DNA of 64,000 nucleotides, taken from positions 503,501-567,500 of the forward strand of contig WPIO01000156.1 of assembly GCA_009760855.2 (NCBI GenBank), read 5' to 3'. The stretch is from Cristatella mucedo (taxonomy: Eukaryota > Bryozoa > Phylactolaemata > Cristatellidae). The first letter of the stretch is position 1, and each line of letters starts with the position of its first letter. The notes beneath the pieces are model-generated. The model was not told the origin of the DNA. It searched no databases and saw only the letters and a list, made by a program, of their open reading frames with translations. Shown here in pieces: positions 1 through 11,879 of this stretch. Position numbers and translations under genes: made by a program.

Positions 1-505
1 GCTACTTTCGGTACCCATTCGGTAGCCAACAGATTTCATCTCACACAACAAAGAGAAAGTAAAACATAGCAGAGTCATGAGAGTAGTTGAGGTAGTGAGT
101 AGCATGGGAGTAGCAGCTCAGGACCGCTGGAAAGGATGTGCCAAAGTCGGCAGCAGGATATCAGTTGTCGTTGCGTAAGAATAGTAGAAGCGAGTTCCAC
201 AGTCTAGGAGCTGCAGTGCTAAAGCTTCTGTTGCTAACGGTATTTAAAAGCAGGATTGGAAAAGCTAATTTATTATTCATACAGGACCTGAGGGCACGAG
301 AAGGCTGAAGCTTGTTGGTTTATGGCATCTTTTTTAGCAAAGGAGACACATGGTAAAACATCTGGAACTTGAAAACTACTCTTGCAGCCATATTCATAGC
401 CAATTGAAGTGGCCTAATGATTTCTTTTAGCCCAGCCAAAACCTAATTGCAATAATCAAGTCACTACAGAACTAAGTACCTAGTTAAATGTTTTGAAAGC
501 CATCA
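1..505 (-). mobile_element. LINE-A (L2/CR1-type) 3' fragment, cut by the window edge
   Basis: Read on the minus strand, this resembles the C-terminal part of the LINE-A reverse transcriptase ORF seen at 22016-22950 and 24440-25140. Shared words include the 'cattcggtagccaacaga' block, 'ggaagcgagttccacagtctagga' and the 'aagctaatttattattcatacaggacctgag' block. The element 3' end lies left of base 1. Frameshifts and stops make it a dead copy. The upstream limit is about 505, after which similarity stops and a + strand copy begins near 705. Confidence 0.75.
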
Positions 506-704
506 TTAGAGACGGCTCCTTATGTTACATAAAGATCAGACGAGATGGAAAACTGCAGAACCAGTCTCTGGAATGAATTTAAATTTTTTTAGATAACTAT
601 CGATAACGACATCTACATATCGATTATTTGTCATTTGAACCACAAGAATCTTATAGAACCAATAAAAAGTGAATGCATATCTTGTAGGTGTTTGATTCTG
701 AATG

Positions 705-1960
705 TTGGCCAATTTCTTGAAGCTAAACAATGATAAAACTGAACTACTTCTCATAGGTCACCCTAAGTGTGAGGTTGGAGTAAAAGGGTTTGCTTTTCTA
801 ATAGGTGACTCTGTTGTGCGACCACCATCATGCTCGAAGTTTAGGTCTCGTCCTTGACAGCTGCCGATATTTATAATATTTCGAAAGCTTCGACAAGAAG
901 AAGACTGCTCACACTGCTTTTTCCATCACGTCAGAATGCACTTATGTATCACAGCATTTAGCGGGTCCCTGCGATTTTCACTTTATGTGCTCACCCGTGC
1001 TGACACTGTGCATGCTGCTACTCACCATACTTGCATGCTGACCTTATGTATGCCACCCCTAACTACGCTATTCTTGTTGAGCATGCTACAACTAACCGAT
1101 CTTCATTTTCTTTGCAGTAGATGTGAAGCGCCAAGAAAGGGATTGATGTCTCCCAGGGCGCTTTATCAAGCCTGTAACTATTACTATTATTATTATTATC
1201 AGTATCAAAGGTTAGGAACTGTCTTCCACGGTGGCTTGCAAACCATTTAAATAGATCCTCAGTTCTTTTAAAGCTAAATCGTCTTTTTTGCTGGGCAACT
1301 GAACAAAGCCACTAGACGACTGTAGCTGGAGATAAATATAGCTACAAGGCTAGTTCAGAAATCCCAGGGGGGTTTGACCATGCATCTCCTTTGGTGAATC
1401 GTTAGGCTGACCAAAAATGCCTACTAAGGCTAGGCTCCTTCATGATTAGCTTATAAACTAAACCAGTGTCAGCCTCCTCGTGCCCTCGGGTTTCACAACA
1501 AATTTGGACAAATAATTAACTATTGCAACCTTCCACTTAAATACCGGTAGCCACATAAGCTGTCGCTCCGCTGGTCATAGACAGTGGAACTCTCTTCAAA
1601 ACTTCTTATGCGACGACAACTACTCTTCCGCCGACTATGGTACATTATTCTCAGCCGTACCGAGATGCTAGTAATAATGATAATTTGATATAGTGCGTCT
1701 GAGAACTCAATCTCTTTGCTGGTAGTTCGCATTTTCCACTTCCTCGGTACTCTCTAACTCAAATGATTGCCTGATATAGCTATGCTTCTCAATTTCTTTT
1801 TGATGAGATGAATTCAGTTGAATCCTGAATATTTACCGAACGCCACTTCCGAAATACGTGGGCTGTATACAACTCTGTCATATAATACCTATGTTTCATA
1901 ATATTTGTGGCATCGTGGAATTACAGATGGATTTACATCCATTTAATTTCTTTAGAAACT
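705..1960 (+). mobile_element. LINE-A fragment, interrupted by LINE-B insertions
   Basis: Bases 705-934 match the LINE-A segment encoding NDKTELLLIGHPK and the following VVRP region. Bases 1203-1400 continue the same ORF (RSCLPQWL-like, then ARLVFK-like), and 1840-1960 carries the LINE-A 3' end (GTGGAATTACAGATGGA). The copy is split at 935-1198 by a LINE-B 3' end. A second, reversed LINE-B tail is probable at about 1668-1735 ('gagaactcaatctctttgctgg'). It is a decayed, non-coding relic. Confidence 0.7.
935..1198 (+). mobile_element. LINE-B 3' end nested in LINE-A
   Basis: The insert begins at the last codons of the LINE-B ORF (cagcatttagcgggtccctg), runs through the 3' UTR with GCATGCTACAACTAACC and GGGCGCTTTATCAAG, and ends in an ATT-rich tail. 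It separates two adjacent pieces of the LINE-A reading frame. A 4-bp TCAG at 931-934 and 1199-1202 flanks it and may be a target-site duplication, though four bases can match by chance. Confidence 0.7.
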
Positions 1961-2049
1961 AGTTTGAAATGCCTACATGCTTTAAACAATTGTGGCCTTT
2001 AGCCCTCTTAGGGACGTCGTAGTTTAAGCCAAAGCCGACAGAGGCATCT

Positions 2050-2690
2050 ATGAATATAATAATAATGATAATGCTAATGCACTTGGTACAGCGCCCTCAG
2101 ATAACTCAATCTCTCTCTAGGCGCTTTACATTTGCTGCAAAGGGAAATGCAATTGAATGGTGAGTAATATCATGCTTGATAAACAAACAAAATGAATAAC
2201 ATGGTTAGGGGGACATGCACAGGGTCAGCATGAAATGTGGTTAGTGGCATCATGCACAGTGTCAGCACGCATGAGCACATAAAGGGCGAAGCACAGGGAC
2301 CCACTAAATGCTGTCCTAAATAGGTGTGTTTTCAAGTTCCTTTAAATGTGGTCAGGTCAGGGGATGTTCTGAAGCAGATCGGGAGGGAGTTCCAGGCTTT
2401 GGGAGCATACGAACTAAATGCACGGTCTCCAAAGGATTTGGGGTTTGTACGAGGTACTTGTAGACTATTGGATTCCGAAAAGTGGGTGGTATGATGCTTG
2501 GCCTGATGAAGGAGTAGATCTGAGAGATAGGCTGGAGCCAAAGAATGAAGTGACCTAAAAGTGAGCGAGAAGTCCTTGAAGTCGATCCGTTGCTTGACTG
2601 GTAGCCAGTGCAGGTGACCGTGGCCCTGTCCTGACCTTGACTTGATCCAGAAAAAGCAGGCGGTAAATAGTTAGAACTTGTCAAGGATTG
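2050..2690 (-). mobile_element. LINE-B 3' portion
   Basis: On the minus strand this carries the ORF C-terminus with MAPAYLSDLLLHQAKH, PRTNPKSFGDRAFSSYAPKAWNSLP and SPDLTTFK, then the LINE-B 3' UTR and tail (atataataataatgata at 2054-2070). The same protein words recur at 39375-39779 and 60455-60658. The reading frame is broken. With the + copy at 3200-3757 it forms an imperfect inverted repeat. Confidence 0.85.
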
Positions 2691-2699
2691 TCTGAGACT

Positions 2700-3195
2700 T
2701 ACTTTTGAATGACAAGGTCGTCACAGCAAAGCTTTACTCAACTCTGTCCGGCTAAATAACGCACCGACGCCACAAGCGATGGCTAACCTACCAAGCACAC
2801 CAGTGGTAGACCAGGAGGAGCAAGCGTCTGTCACGCCCTTATTAGCACACAGATAGAGCTGAGCAGCTAAGTCGGGTCGGAATCAGGATACGGCGGGAAC
2901 GGTAGGATGCCCCAGTTATGGTAGCGTACAGGCTAAAAAATTCTGCTGGATAAAGGCTGATCCAATTAGCATTGCAATGCAAAGTCGGCCAGCAGACGTG
3001 GGCGATACACAGTACTGTACATGTAGAAAAATGAGTGCTGAAGTATGTATCAAAGCTCTGGTAGTTCAACATGGTCCCGATAATCACAACCAGTGGGTGG
3101 TCATCATATTGAATGCTAAACGCCTAAATTATTGAATGCACTGCCTCTAAACGAATCCTCAGATTTCATGGCCTGAACCACCTTGCACGACATCG
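2700..3195. other. Unassigned, more GC-rich stretch between inverted LINE-B copies
   Basis: No exon or known repeat is recognised here. The composition is visibly richer in G and C than the surroundings (for example 'gaatcaggatacggcggg'). A minus-strand 81-codon frame at 2842-3087 has no recognisable motif. It may be an older insertion or a repeat family not seen elsewhere in the window. Confidence 0.4.
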
Positions 3196-3199
3196 AAAT

Positions 3200-3757
3200 A
3201 GGTAACAGCAAGTCAAGCAACGGGTTGACTTCAAGGTTTTTTCGCTCACTTTAATGTCACTTCATTCTATGGCTCCAGCCTATCTCTCAGATCTACTCCC
3301 CCATCAGGCAAACCATCGTACCACCCGTTTTTCGGAATCCAACAGTCTACACACACCTCTTACCAGCCTCCAATCCTTTGGAGACCGTACATTTAGTTCG
3401 TATGCTCCCAAAGCTTAGAAATCACTCCCGACTTTCGTCAGAACGTCCCCTGACTTGACCACATTTAAAAAGAACTTAAAAACACACTTATTTAGTACAG
3501 CATTAAATGGGTCCCTGTGATTTGTCCTTCACGTTGCTAATGCGTGCTGACACAGTGCATGCTGCCACTAACCACATTTGCATGCTGACCCTGTGCATGT
3601 CACCCCTAACCATGTTATTCATGCTGTTTGTTTATCAAGCATGATATTACTAACCGTTTAATTGCATTTTCCTTTGCAGCAAATGTAAAGCGCCTAGAGA
3701 GAGATTAAGTTCTCTGAGGGCGCTTTATCAAACACATTATTATTATTATTATTATTG
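3200..3757 (+). mobile_element. LINE-B 3' portion
   Basis: The copy contains C-terminal ORF words (SMAPAYLSDLLPHQAN, then RTFSSYAPKA followed by a stop in place of a Trp codon), the 3' UTR, and a terminal GGGCGCTTTATCAAACAC followed by (ATT)n at about 3736-3757. It is 5'-truncated and carries stops. Orientation is opposite to the copy at 2050-2690. Confidence 0.85.
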
Positions 3758-4049
3758 TTATTATTAGCAAACTTTCATAGAAGAATCTACGAAACAACTC
3801 ACTTACGAGATACCGTCAGAGCTAATTTGAATCATAAAACAGTAAGGTTTACGCTCAACATTCACCATGCCGTCATACTTACCGTGCTAAACCCACTAGA
3901 CAACTTTAAGGAGACTTCTTTCATGACTCACTTTTAAAATACACTATCCATATCAAATATTTTGGGGGTCAGGCGTAACTGAACCAAACACTTTGGCGTT
4001 CTCAACCTCTAGCTCCAGCACTCAACTGATGCACTTACGGTTGTCATCG

Positions 4050-7000
4050 GAAGTCAATACTTCCATCGGGCTGATAAAGTGAATGCATGTATTTTATGCA
4101 CGGTCTGGCAACAGCTTTGTAATGTGGACGACTGAACCAAATACCATTCGGGCGGTTAAAATTGTGTTTCAAAAAAAGACAGTCTTCCACATGACTTTAG
4201 CACGTGAAATAAATTGATAATTTGCAAATATTTTTCATAAAATATGCTTCTCTTAGCTGAAATACATCTTTAACTTGTGTTAGAAAGAATAGAATAGTGA
4301 TGAGAAGGCTATCTCGTTGGTGGTTTAAGTTACTAGGTATTACAAGGCTCAGTAAAAAGATAGCATAAGAGCCTGTCTCTGTCTTTATCTTTTGACTTCG
4401 GTCTGCCAGTTCCAGCACATAATGGTTACGCCTTTGCCAAGCTTTGCATCTAAAATACTTAATCTACATTCCCCAATTGAACGGAATCCAATTGAATTCT
4501 CTAATGCCAATGGAACGTCTCTTACTTTTTCCGTAGTACACGCTTTCCCTCAGTGTTTCTCTGAGTACACTGTTTCTTCTGCATTTGGGTGAACAAAAAT
4601 AGCGATTGCACACAAGGTCGCTGGGATCATTCGTTACTCAGCAGACTTGATCTCTACTGGTTCATCACTTGCGGATGTTAACGGTTCGCCTGGGCATCGT
4701 CGCCTCCCCAGTAATCTGTGCTGGTTGAGTTGCATTTGCATAATTTAAAAGACACTCGGACCTTACACACGTCCTTCGTAACACCTACCTGGTCTTTATC
4801 ACTCTGTGGAGTTAAATATGATAATAAGATCTCTTTTACCTTGAAAATGCATCAATCAAATTTTGGTAACGCACCTCTCTACCTCACAGTTTTTAATTGT
4901 TAGTCATGTTTTAGATAGAATAATTAGACCAAACAGTGATATATCACTTCATTTCTCGAGCTGGTGTTTGAATATGGTTAATCGTGAGTTATAGCTGTAC
5001 CAGAAGATCTCCTTAATTTCTTCAAGCACCTCAAACACATAAAATACTGACAGGCCGTCTGCATTCATAATTTATAATGGCTTCTGAATTAAAAAATAAA
5101 CTACTGCTTGCAAAGCAGGAACTTCTAAATACGATTTTACAGAGTGCATCGTCAAATTTTTTGTTTTCCGTGATATGCCACGTTACTGATAGAATGGACG
5201 TCTAAACAGAGCATAACTCTGATTTATGTTTCAGTTACCTGAACATGAGATTGCATTGGGAAGCTTAGTATAACTCTAAAATTTAGTTTATTTGAAGTGC
5301 TCTATGAGTATTAAACGGAACGATACATGAATGACTATTTACGGTTCATTCTTCCTAGTGTATAATTTTATAGTAACAACATAAGTTAGCACATCGTTGT
5401 GCAAAGCATCATCCGGATTGACTACTGCAAATTTCGCCTAATGCAAAAAGTGAGGATAACTTAAATGAACCACATGATTTATCCTGTTTGAGAAAAGGGT
5501 GCCCTTAAGAGTAATTCCTTTGAGATATATTATCTTAGTTTGCATTCCATATCTAAGGTACTATTGACTAGGCCAGAATGGTTCCACTCGGGCTAATCTG
5601 AGAGGATCTTCTTTGGCAATTGTGAATTCACCCAAGTCAAGTTTATGGCATGCAGTGAAAAGCAAACGAGCAGCGTGTGAGGAGATACGACGCAGATAAG
5701 GAGAGTGGAGAGCTACTCGGGGTTAGTAGGGGTAGCCTAAAAAGCAAGCCTGCAGACAGCATATGTGTGCAAGAGTTGAACTACAACCATTGAGAGAAAC
5801 TCGTATGCAATCGAGGTCATTCAAAAACATTACATACTAAGTGAGAAGTGAGGTTTTTAAGATAGCTTAAAGAAGGAGATGAGCTAGTCTCGCTTAGCTA
5901 GATCTTAGGCAGACTTTGCTGTAGAGGCTGAGATTTTTGCTGGGCGATAGCCAGTTACCGGCAGTCTACACAATCAACGGCATATAAAAGTGAATGCCTA
6001 CATTTTAAGCAAGGTTCTGCACTGGTTTTGTACTGTGAACCGCTCAACAGACCACCTGTCGAGCTGAAACGATTGTGCTGCAAAGAAGAAGAAAATATTT
6101 CCAAAAGATTTTGACACAGAAAATAATTTATTATTTGCCGTTTACCTTATAAAATGTGCTGTCATGGCTGAAATAAGTCATTGACTTATGACAGAGAGCA
6201 TGGAATAGAGATGCAATGTCCTCTCTTCGATGCTTGAATTTGCTACGTATTTAAATGCTCGATGAAACGATAGCAACAGAGTCTATCTTTAACCTTCAAT
6301 TTTGCCGTCTGTCGATTAGTTCCAGGTCGTAAGAGTTAAGCCTTGCCAAGATTACCGTAAAAATACTCGATCTAGATTTTTCAATTGAACGTCTCTAGTT
6401 ACTTCCTTAGTCAACGCTTTTCATCGGTGCTTCCATGGTGCACTGTTTTTCCTGCATTTGAGTCCGCCCAAATAGAAAATGCGCGCCGAGGTTACTTGGA
6501 TCGTTAGCTGCTCCTCAGAATTGATCCTTGATGACTCATTAGTTGTGAATGCTAATGGTTCACCCGGGCTTACTTGCTGCCGTAGTAATCAGTGCTAATG
6601 TGTGGTATTTTCGCATTAATTAAAAAACTTGGGTAAATGCACACTTGTCCTCCGTAACATGCACTTTGTGTGTATGACTTTCTGGAGTTACATATGGAGG
6701 CAAATCTTTTTTTTCGTGAAAATGCCTTGTTCATGTTTAGCTAGTATACATATCTACCTAGTACTCTTTTAAGTCCTAGTCTTGTTTCTGAAGACATCAT
6801 TATATCAATTAGAAATATAATTGATCTTTTCTCGAGCCGGTCTTCGAATACGGTTATCCATGGATTGAAGTGGTTCCAGGGCATCGTTTCAATTTATTTA
6901 AGCTCATTAAACACATAAGTTACTTATAGAATGTCTGCATTCTCAATGTATTTAGCATCAGTTGGCAAAAAACCAAAAATTTGTGCAATAAAAGGATGAT

Positions 7001-7730
7001 CTAAAAACATCTTGATACGAGTGCATCAAGGCTTACATTTTCTTTAAAAAGCAAGGTTGCTGAATGAACTTTATTCTAAACAAATAATATCTTTTACGTA
7101 CACTTCAGTTACCAGAGCATGAAATTGCATCGACTGTTTATTCAAAGTGCTCTTTGATAAAAAATGGAATGCTATGCCCACGTGATATTTGACAGGTATT
7201 ACCATGTTATTATTATGGTAGTAACGTAAGTCAGATCTGTGTAGGGCAAAGCATCATCAGGATGCACCACAGCAAGTCTTGGGCGCTAAAAAATGCGAGG
7301 AAGCCCTAAATCAAGCACATCGCCTATCAAGCTTCAGAAAATAAGTCACAGTTTCCATGGCTGATATAAGGTGCTATTGATTAGGTCACCACTATTCAAC
7401 TCTGGCCAATCTGGGAGGAGCGTTAGAGGTGAGCAGTTGGCCCATGTGTAAGTGGCATGCACTGAAAAGCAAACAAGTGGCATGAGAGGAGATAAGACGA
7501 TAAGGGGGACTCAGAGCTTCTTATGTACCTCGGGATTTTTGCAGTAGCACTAGCCTAACAAGCAAGCCTGTAGCCAGCCTGTGCACAAGAGTTGAACCAC
7601 CACAATTGAGTGTAAGTCGCAAGCAATCGAGGGAGCTCAAAACAGGTACGTAGTAAGTTGGACGTGTGGTTTTTCGAATCGCTTACAGGTGGAGATGAGC
7701 TAGACTGGCTAGGCTAGATCTTTGAGGGTA
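4050..7730. repeat. Two-copy tandem duplication, unit about 1.85 kb
   Basis: Unit 1 (about 4050-5918) and unit 2 (about 5919-7730) run in the same order and orientation. Paired landmarks: 'aaagtgaatgcatgtattttatgcac' at 4077 and 'aaagtgaatgcctacattttaagcaa' at 5988; 'gttcatcacttgcggatgttaacggttc' at 4660 and its partner near 6535; 'aagcatcatccggattgact' at 5405 and 'aagcatcatcaggatgcacc' at 7250; 'gagatgagctag' at 5877 and 7691. Many substitutions and small indels separate the copies, so the event is old. No coding exon is visible, and short frames at 4392-4592 and 4718-4903 have no family signature. Confidence 0.8.
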
Positions 7731-8224
7731 TTTTTGAAATTCAAGATAAGTTGATAGATTTAAAGATGCTTAGGCATGCCAGGGCTCGATGATTGTGACC
7801 TTTTAGTCAACTCAATAACTCTGAGCTGGCGATAACTTGAAAATTAGCAACATCGACATTTCCTAGCTAGTGTACTGTCTTTATAGGGATTAGTTGTGTT
7901 TCTTGACCACTATACCAGCCTGCTGACTGGCGGTCTCTTCAGTGGCCATGGCGCCCGAGTGGTCTTTTTCGCTTAATAGTTTATTTTAAAGTCAGGGGGG
8001 TTTATTATCACGGTCCCTTGTGTGCGGCTTTCTAACTAGGCAGACATCGATATCGGGTTGCCTGCACTGCTCCTTGATCATTTTAGCACGAAGCAAGATG
8101 CTTAGTGGTGGGTGTTGGGGCATTCCAATGCTTTGGCACTAGTTAAATGATTTACTGTGAAGAAGCCAATGGGAAGCAACAAAAGAAGCCTGAGCATTTA
8201 TCAAATGTATTATTATTATTATTA
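7731..8224. other. Unassigned intergenic stretch ending in an (ATT)n run
   Basis: I see no exon or clear repeat body here. The end (about 8185-8227) has 'gcatttatcaaatgtattattatt', which resembles a LINE-B terminal motif and tail in + orientation, abutting a reversed LINE-B end at 8228. Confidence 0.3.
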
Positions 8225-8227
8225 TTA

Positions 8228-8400
8228 TAAACACAATACAATTGCTATAGCATCCTTAGAGAACTAAATATTTTTCTAGGCACTTTTCATTTGCTTCAAA
8301 CGAAGCACCATCGAAAAGTTAGTAAAATAATGCTTAATAAACACATGGTTAGGAGTGACATGCATAGGGTCAGCATGCAAGTGTGGTTAGTGGCAGCCAT
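8228..8400 (-). mobile_element. LINE-B 3' end
   Basis: In minus orientation this carries the LINE-B 3' UTR signature: 'cttagagaactaaatatttttctaggcac', 'ttgcttcaaacgaagcacc', 'acatggttaggagtgacatgcatagggtcagcatg'. The same blocks occur at 2080-2250, 39175-39330 and 60185-60330. It is 5'-truncated at about 8400. Confidence 0.75.
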
Positions 8401-9150
8401 ATAGTTCACGTTGATGTTGTTCATGCGAAAACTAACCTTACGATCATGCTACCATTAGGGCATCCGTAAATAGCCCAGAAAGAGACGTAGTTGTCTTCCT
8501 GTAAAGGTAAGCCACAGTGGAGAGCAGCAAATTTGATATCATATGAAGCGAGAGAAGCAGAGAACCTAAATGAGGCCTTAACAACATTAACACTCTTGAA
8601 GCTAGTATGCAGCTCATTATGAATTAGTGTAGATCGGTGGGAGAGGATACATTATGGAAACTTCAGAAGATATGTATAGCACCATGTTTCCATAAGCTGT
8701 GAACATTTCATGATTAATTTCACGCACAGAATCGAGGATAAAATGCTCAAAAAAGAAAAAAAGAAATCAATTTCGCTAGGTTAAAGAGAATGCTCGCCCG
8801 AACAGTTTAGCTCTTCTGTGAGACTAGAAAGGTGTACGGCTTTGCAGATCAGATTGAGATCAAAAGAAAGTGATTTCTGAGCGTACAAACTGAAGCATAT
8901 TTTGATCGAGGCATTTATCTGAAATTTAAAAGAGCTCGGATGTAAGAGCTGATTAGCCTCAATGAACTTACAGCCTATTGGCGACCCGAATCTTGTTAAC
9001 CAAATTAGCGTTTGATCACCCGAGTCAACATCAAATTAATTCTCGTTAGCTGGCTAGGGATCCCGTGGATACTTGACGCAGAAGAAGTCGTGCTGAGCGA
9101 TATTCAACCAAACCTTCGTCGTTAGAACAAATTTAGCACCATACGATTTA
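8401..9150. other. Unassigned stretch
   Basis: I see no open frame of note or recognised motif. It sits between a LINE-B end and a LINE-A copy, both on the minus strand, so it may be decayed upstream LINE sequence, but I could not match it to the endonuclease regions elsewhere in the window. Confidence 0.25.
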
Positions 9151-9164
9151 ATGTAACATATCTC

Positions 9165-10035
9165 TGTCTGTAACTCCACAAAGCCACGAAGATCATGTCG
9201 GTGTTAAGCCGAAAAGCGTTGTATAGCTCTGTCACAGCCTAAGCGGCTTTCGGTGGCCTATATGCTTGGTATCGCGCAAAAGAATTAAGCATAGGAGAGT
9301 CAGGAGAGCAGTTGAGGTAGTGAGCAGCATGACAGTAGTAGTTTAGCACGGCTGGAAAGGATGTGCTACAGCAGATAGAAGCAGATTCGTTGCAGTTGCG
9401 TGAGAATTGCGGAAGTGAGTTCCAAAGTCTAGGACCTTAAGAGCAAAGGCTTTGGTCTTCAATGGTCTTTAAGTGGAAGAATATAACAGCCAATTTATCT
9501 TCCATATATGACGTTAGTATACGGGGAGGCTTTAACTGGTGACACTGGCCATCTAAGTATGGAGAAGCCAAGCCGTGGCGGGCCTTGTGGGTATGCCAAC
9601 GAACCTTGCTATGTTTTTGTTGATCAAGCGGCTGCCATAATAGCTCATTTAGCAACCCATGGTAAAACCACTGGGATTTTTAAACTAGCCTTAGAGCCAC
9701 AATCATATGCATCTGCAGTGGTATAGTTGCTTTACGGTTGCTCAGCTAGGAAGGAATTAAAATAATCTAGCATAGACAAAACTAAGGAATTGTTAAATTT
9801 TTTGCAAGCCACCTTGGGAGACAGGTTATAATGGTTAATAAATATTGGACGAGATGGCTGACTGTGTACACAATCTTCTTAACGAAGCTTTCAAAATGTA
9901 GGCAGTTTTTAAAAACGAGATCTGAATTCCGAGCACGGGCGATAGTCGCTCAACAGCATCACTTGTCACAAGAGCCCAGCCTTTTAGTCCAGCCTCATGC
10001 TTAGGGTGTGCTATGATCAGAAGTTAGCTTTGATC
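9165..10035 (-). mobile_element. LINE-A 3' portion
   Basis: The element 3' end is near 9165 (minus strand of 'taactccacaaagccacgaag'). Upstream on the minus strand come the C-terminal ORF blocks KVRWHTHKARHGLASPYL (minus strand around 9560-9620) and the region corresponding to AARLVFK and SHH. It fades out near 10035 around the GHPK-equivalent block ('agggtgtgctatgatcag'). Frameshifted and inactive. Confidence 0.8.
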
Positions 10036-10039
10036 GTTG

Positions 10040-11640
10040 TTTAATTTCAAGAAATTTTAAGACATCCAGAATTTAATCGCGGAAGTCTTTATTACACTAT
10101 TTTATTACAATATTATCCAGCCATTTATTTTCGAGCCAATTAAGTGGCTGCATAATAAAAATAGATACAAAAATCAATTTTCAGCCTACCGTCCTATGAG
10201 CATAAAAAGGAATTTCCTGGATCTCTTAAAAGTTGATTGCGAATAGGTCGGGCTATGCACTAGGAAAATCGGCTGTGACCAGTTAAAACCTTAATGGCAG
10301 ATACTATACCGGTATATCGGCGTATTGCTACCATCACAAGTTATGGGGATCACACAACCCGTTCCACTCGTCAATATTTAACAGGTAATGTGCCAAATCA
10401 TACAGCTCGCTTATGGGGAACAAATCCTTAATAACAATTATTATCTCATTTGAGCCCAATTAATTAAATCTTTAATCAACATGGTGAGTGACTAGGGCAG
10501 ATTAGTAATGAGCTATACATATTAGTACCATTATTACGTTCGTATAGCACCCCTAACTGAACTTATTCACTTTCTAGGCATTTTACAGATGCTATATTGA
10601 AAGCATTACGAAATGCTTTGCGTTTGCATGTGTAAGCAGCAAGCAAAGTGTAAGCAGGTACATGCACACGAAGAGCAAATGACAGAAACCCACAAATTGC
10701 TGAAGCATACAATTACGTTTTAAGCTTCATATCGTGCTGTTGCTCGGCTCAGTGACTCATTTACTAGCATACTAGCGCCAAAGGAAGCCTGATTAAGTCA
10801 GGATCTTTCTGTATTCGATAATTTAGAAGTTTATTTTATCATGCGAATCAGAATTAATTGAAAAATCTGATTCGATTGGGAATAGCACGCGACTTGCAAA
10901 AGTTATAACTCATGGTATTCCAAAGTTTTTTGTTTTTTTTTAAACATTTCGATGATGCTTAAAATTCCCCATCCCTGCATATTGCTTTACCAGTCATTTA
11001 AAAACTCTTGATACATCTCAGATATTAGAAATTTGATTCACAAAACATGTAGCAAAAATGTCTTTGAAATTCATTTAAGCTTTTAGCCTAGGTTTTAGCT
11101 TGCAGCCTACTTTCTAACACCACATCCAGTACATAGGCGACATTTGAAGCATTCGTTGTGACCGAATACTTTAACGCCAGACAGTATTGTAGAGAGCACA
11201 CTTCGTGCAACTGACTGTATTTTGATGTTTGAAGTCACGTTAGAAATGCGGCCAGATGATGACTACTTTAGGAGTTGCATGAGTTTTCGGAAAATTTGAC
11301 CTTGGCATGCCGTTGGCAACCTCGTAGTACTTCTGTAATTCCGTCGTCTAGAAAAAGTCATCAAGATCTGGCTTGCGTTTGCTACCTAGGAACCGTTGTC
11401 AAAACGACGCGTCGCCGCATCCACAAAATTTTGCATCGAAAGTATTGGGTAGTAATTACCCAGATTCAGAAGAACTCTAGTGCTAGTGTAATTGTTTAAC
11501 TAAATTTGTGTCAATTTTTCAAAACTATTCTTGATATTAGAATGTTATAAAGCACACAGATTTTTTTGATAGTTAGAGTCTACTTAATACTTGCTTCGCG
11601 GAAAATTGAGTTTCAGAAAAATAGCTGACTCGTCTTTGGT
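10040..11640. other. Mostly unassigned, with a LINE-B-like 3' end at about 10535-10725
   Basis: Bases 10535-10725 resemble, on the minus strand, the variant LINE-B 3' end at 19110-19320 ('tttctaggcattttacagatgc', 'acaaattgctgaagcata'), suggesting a subfamily. The rest shows no exon-like frame or repeat that I recognise. Confidence 0.4.
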
Positions 11641-11653
11641 GCTTGAGGAGCTG

Positions 11654-11876
<223 letters not shown>

Positions 11877-11879
11877 ATT

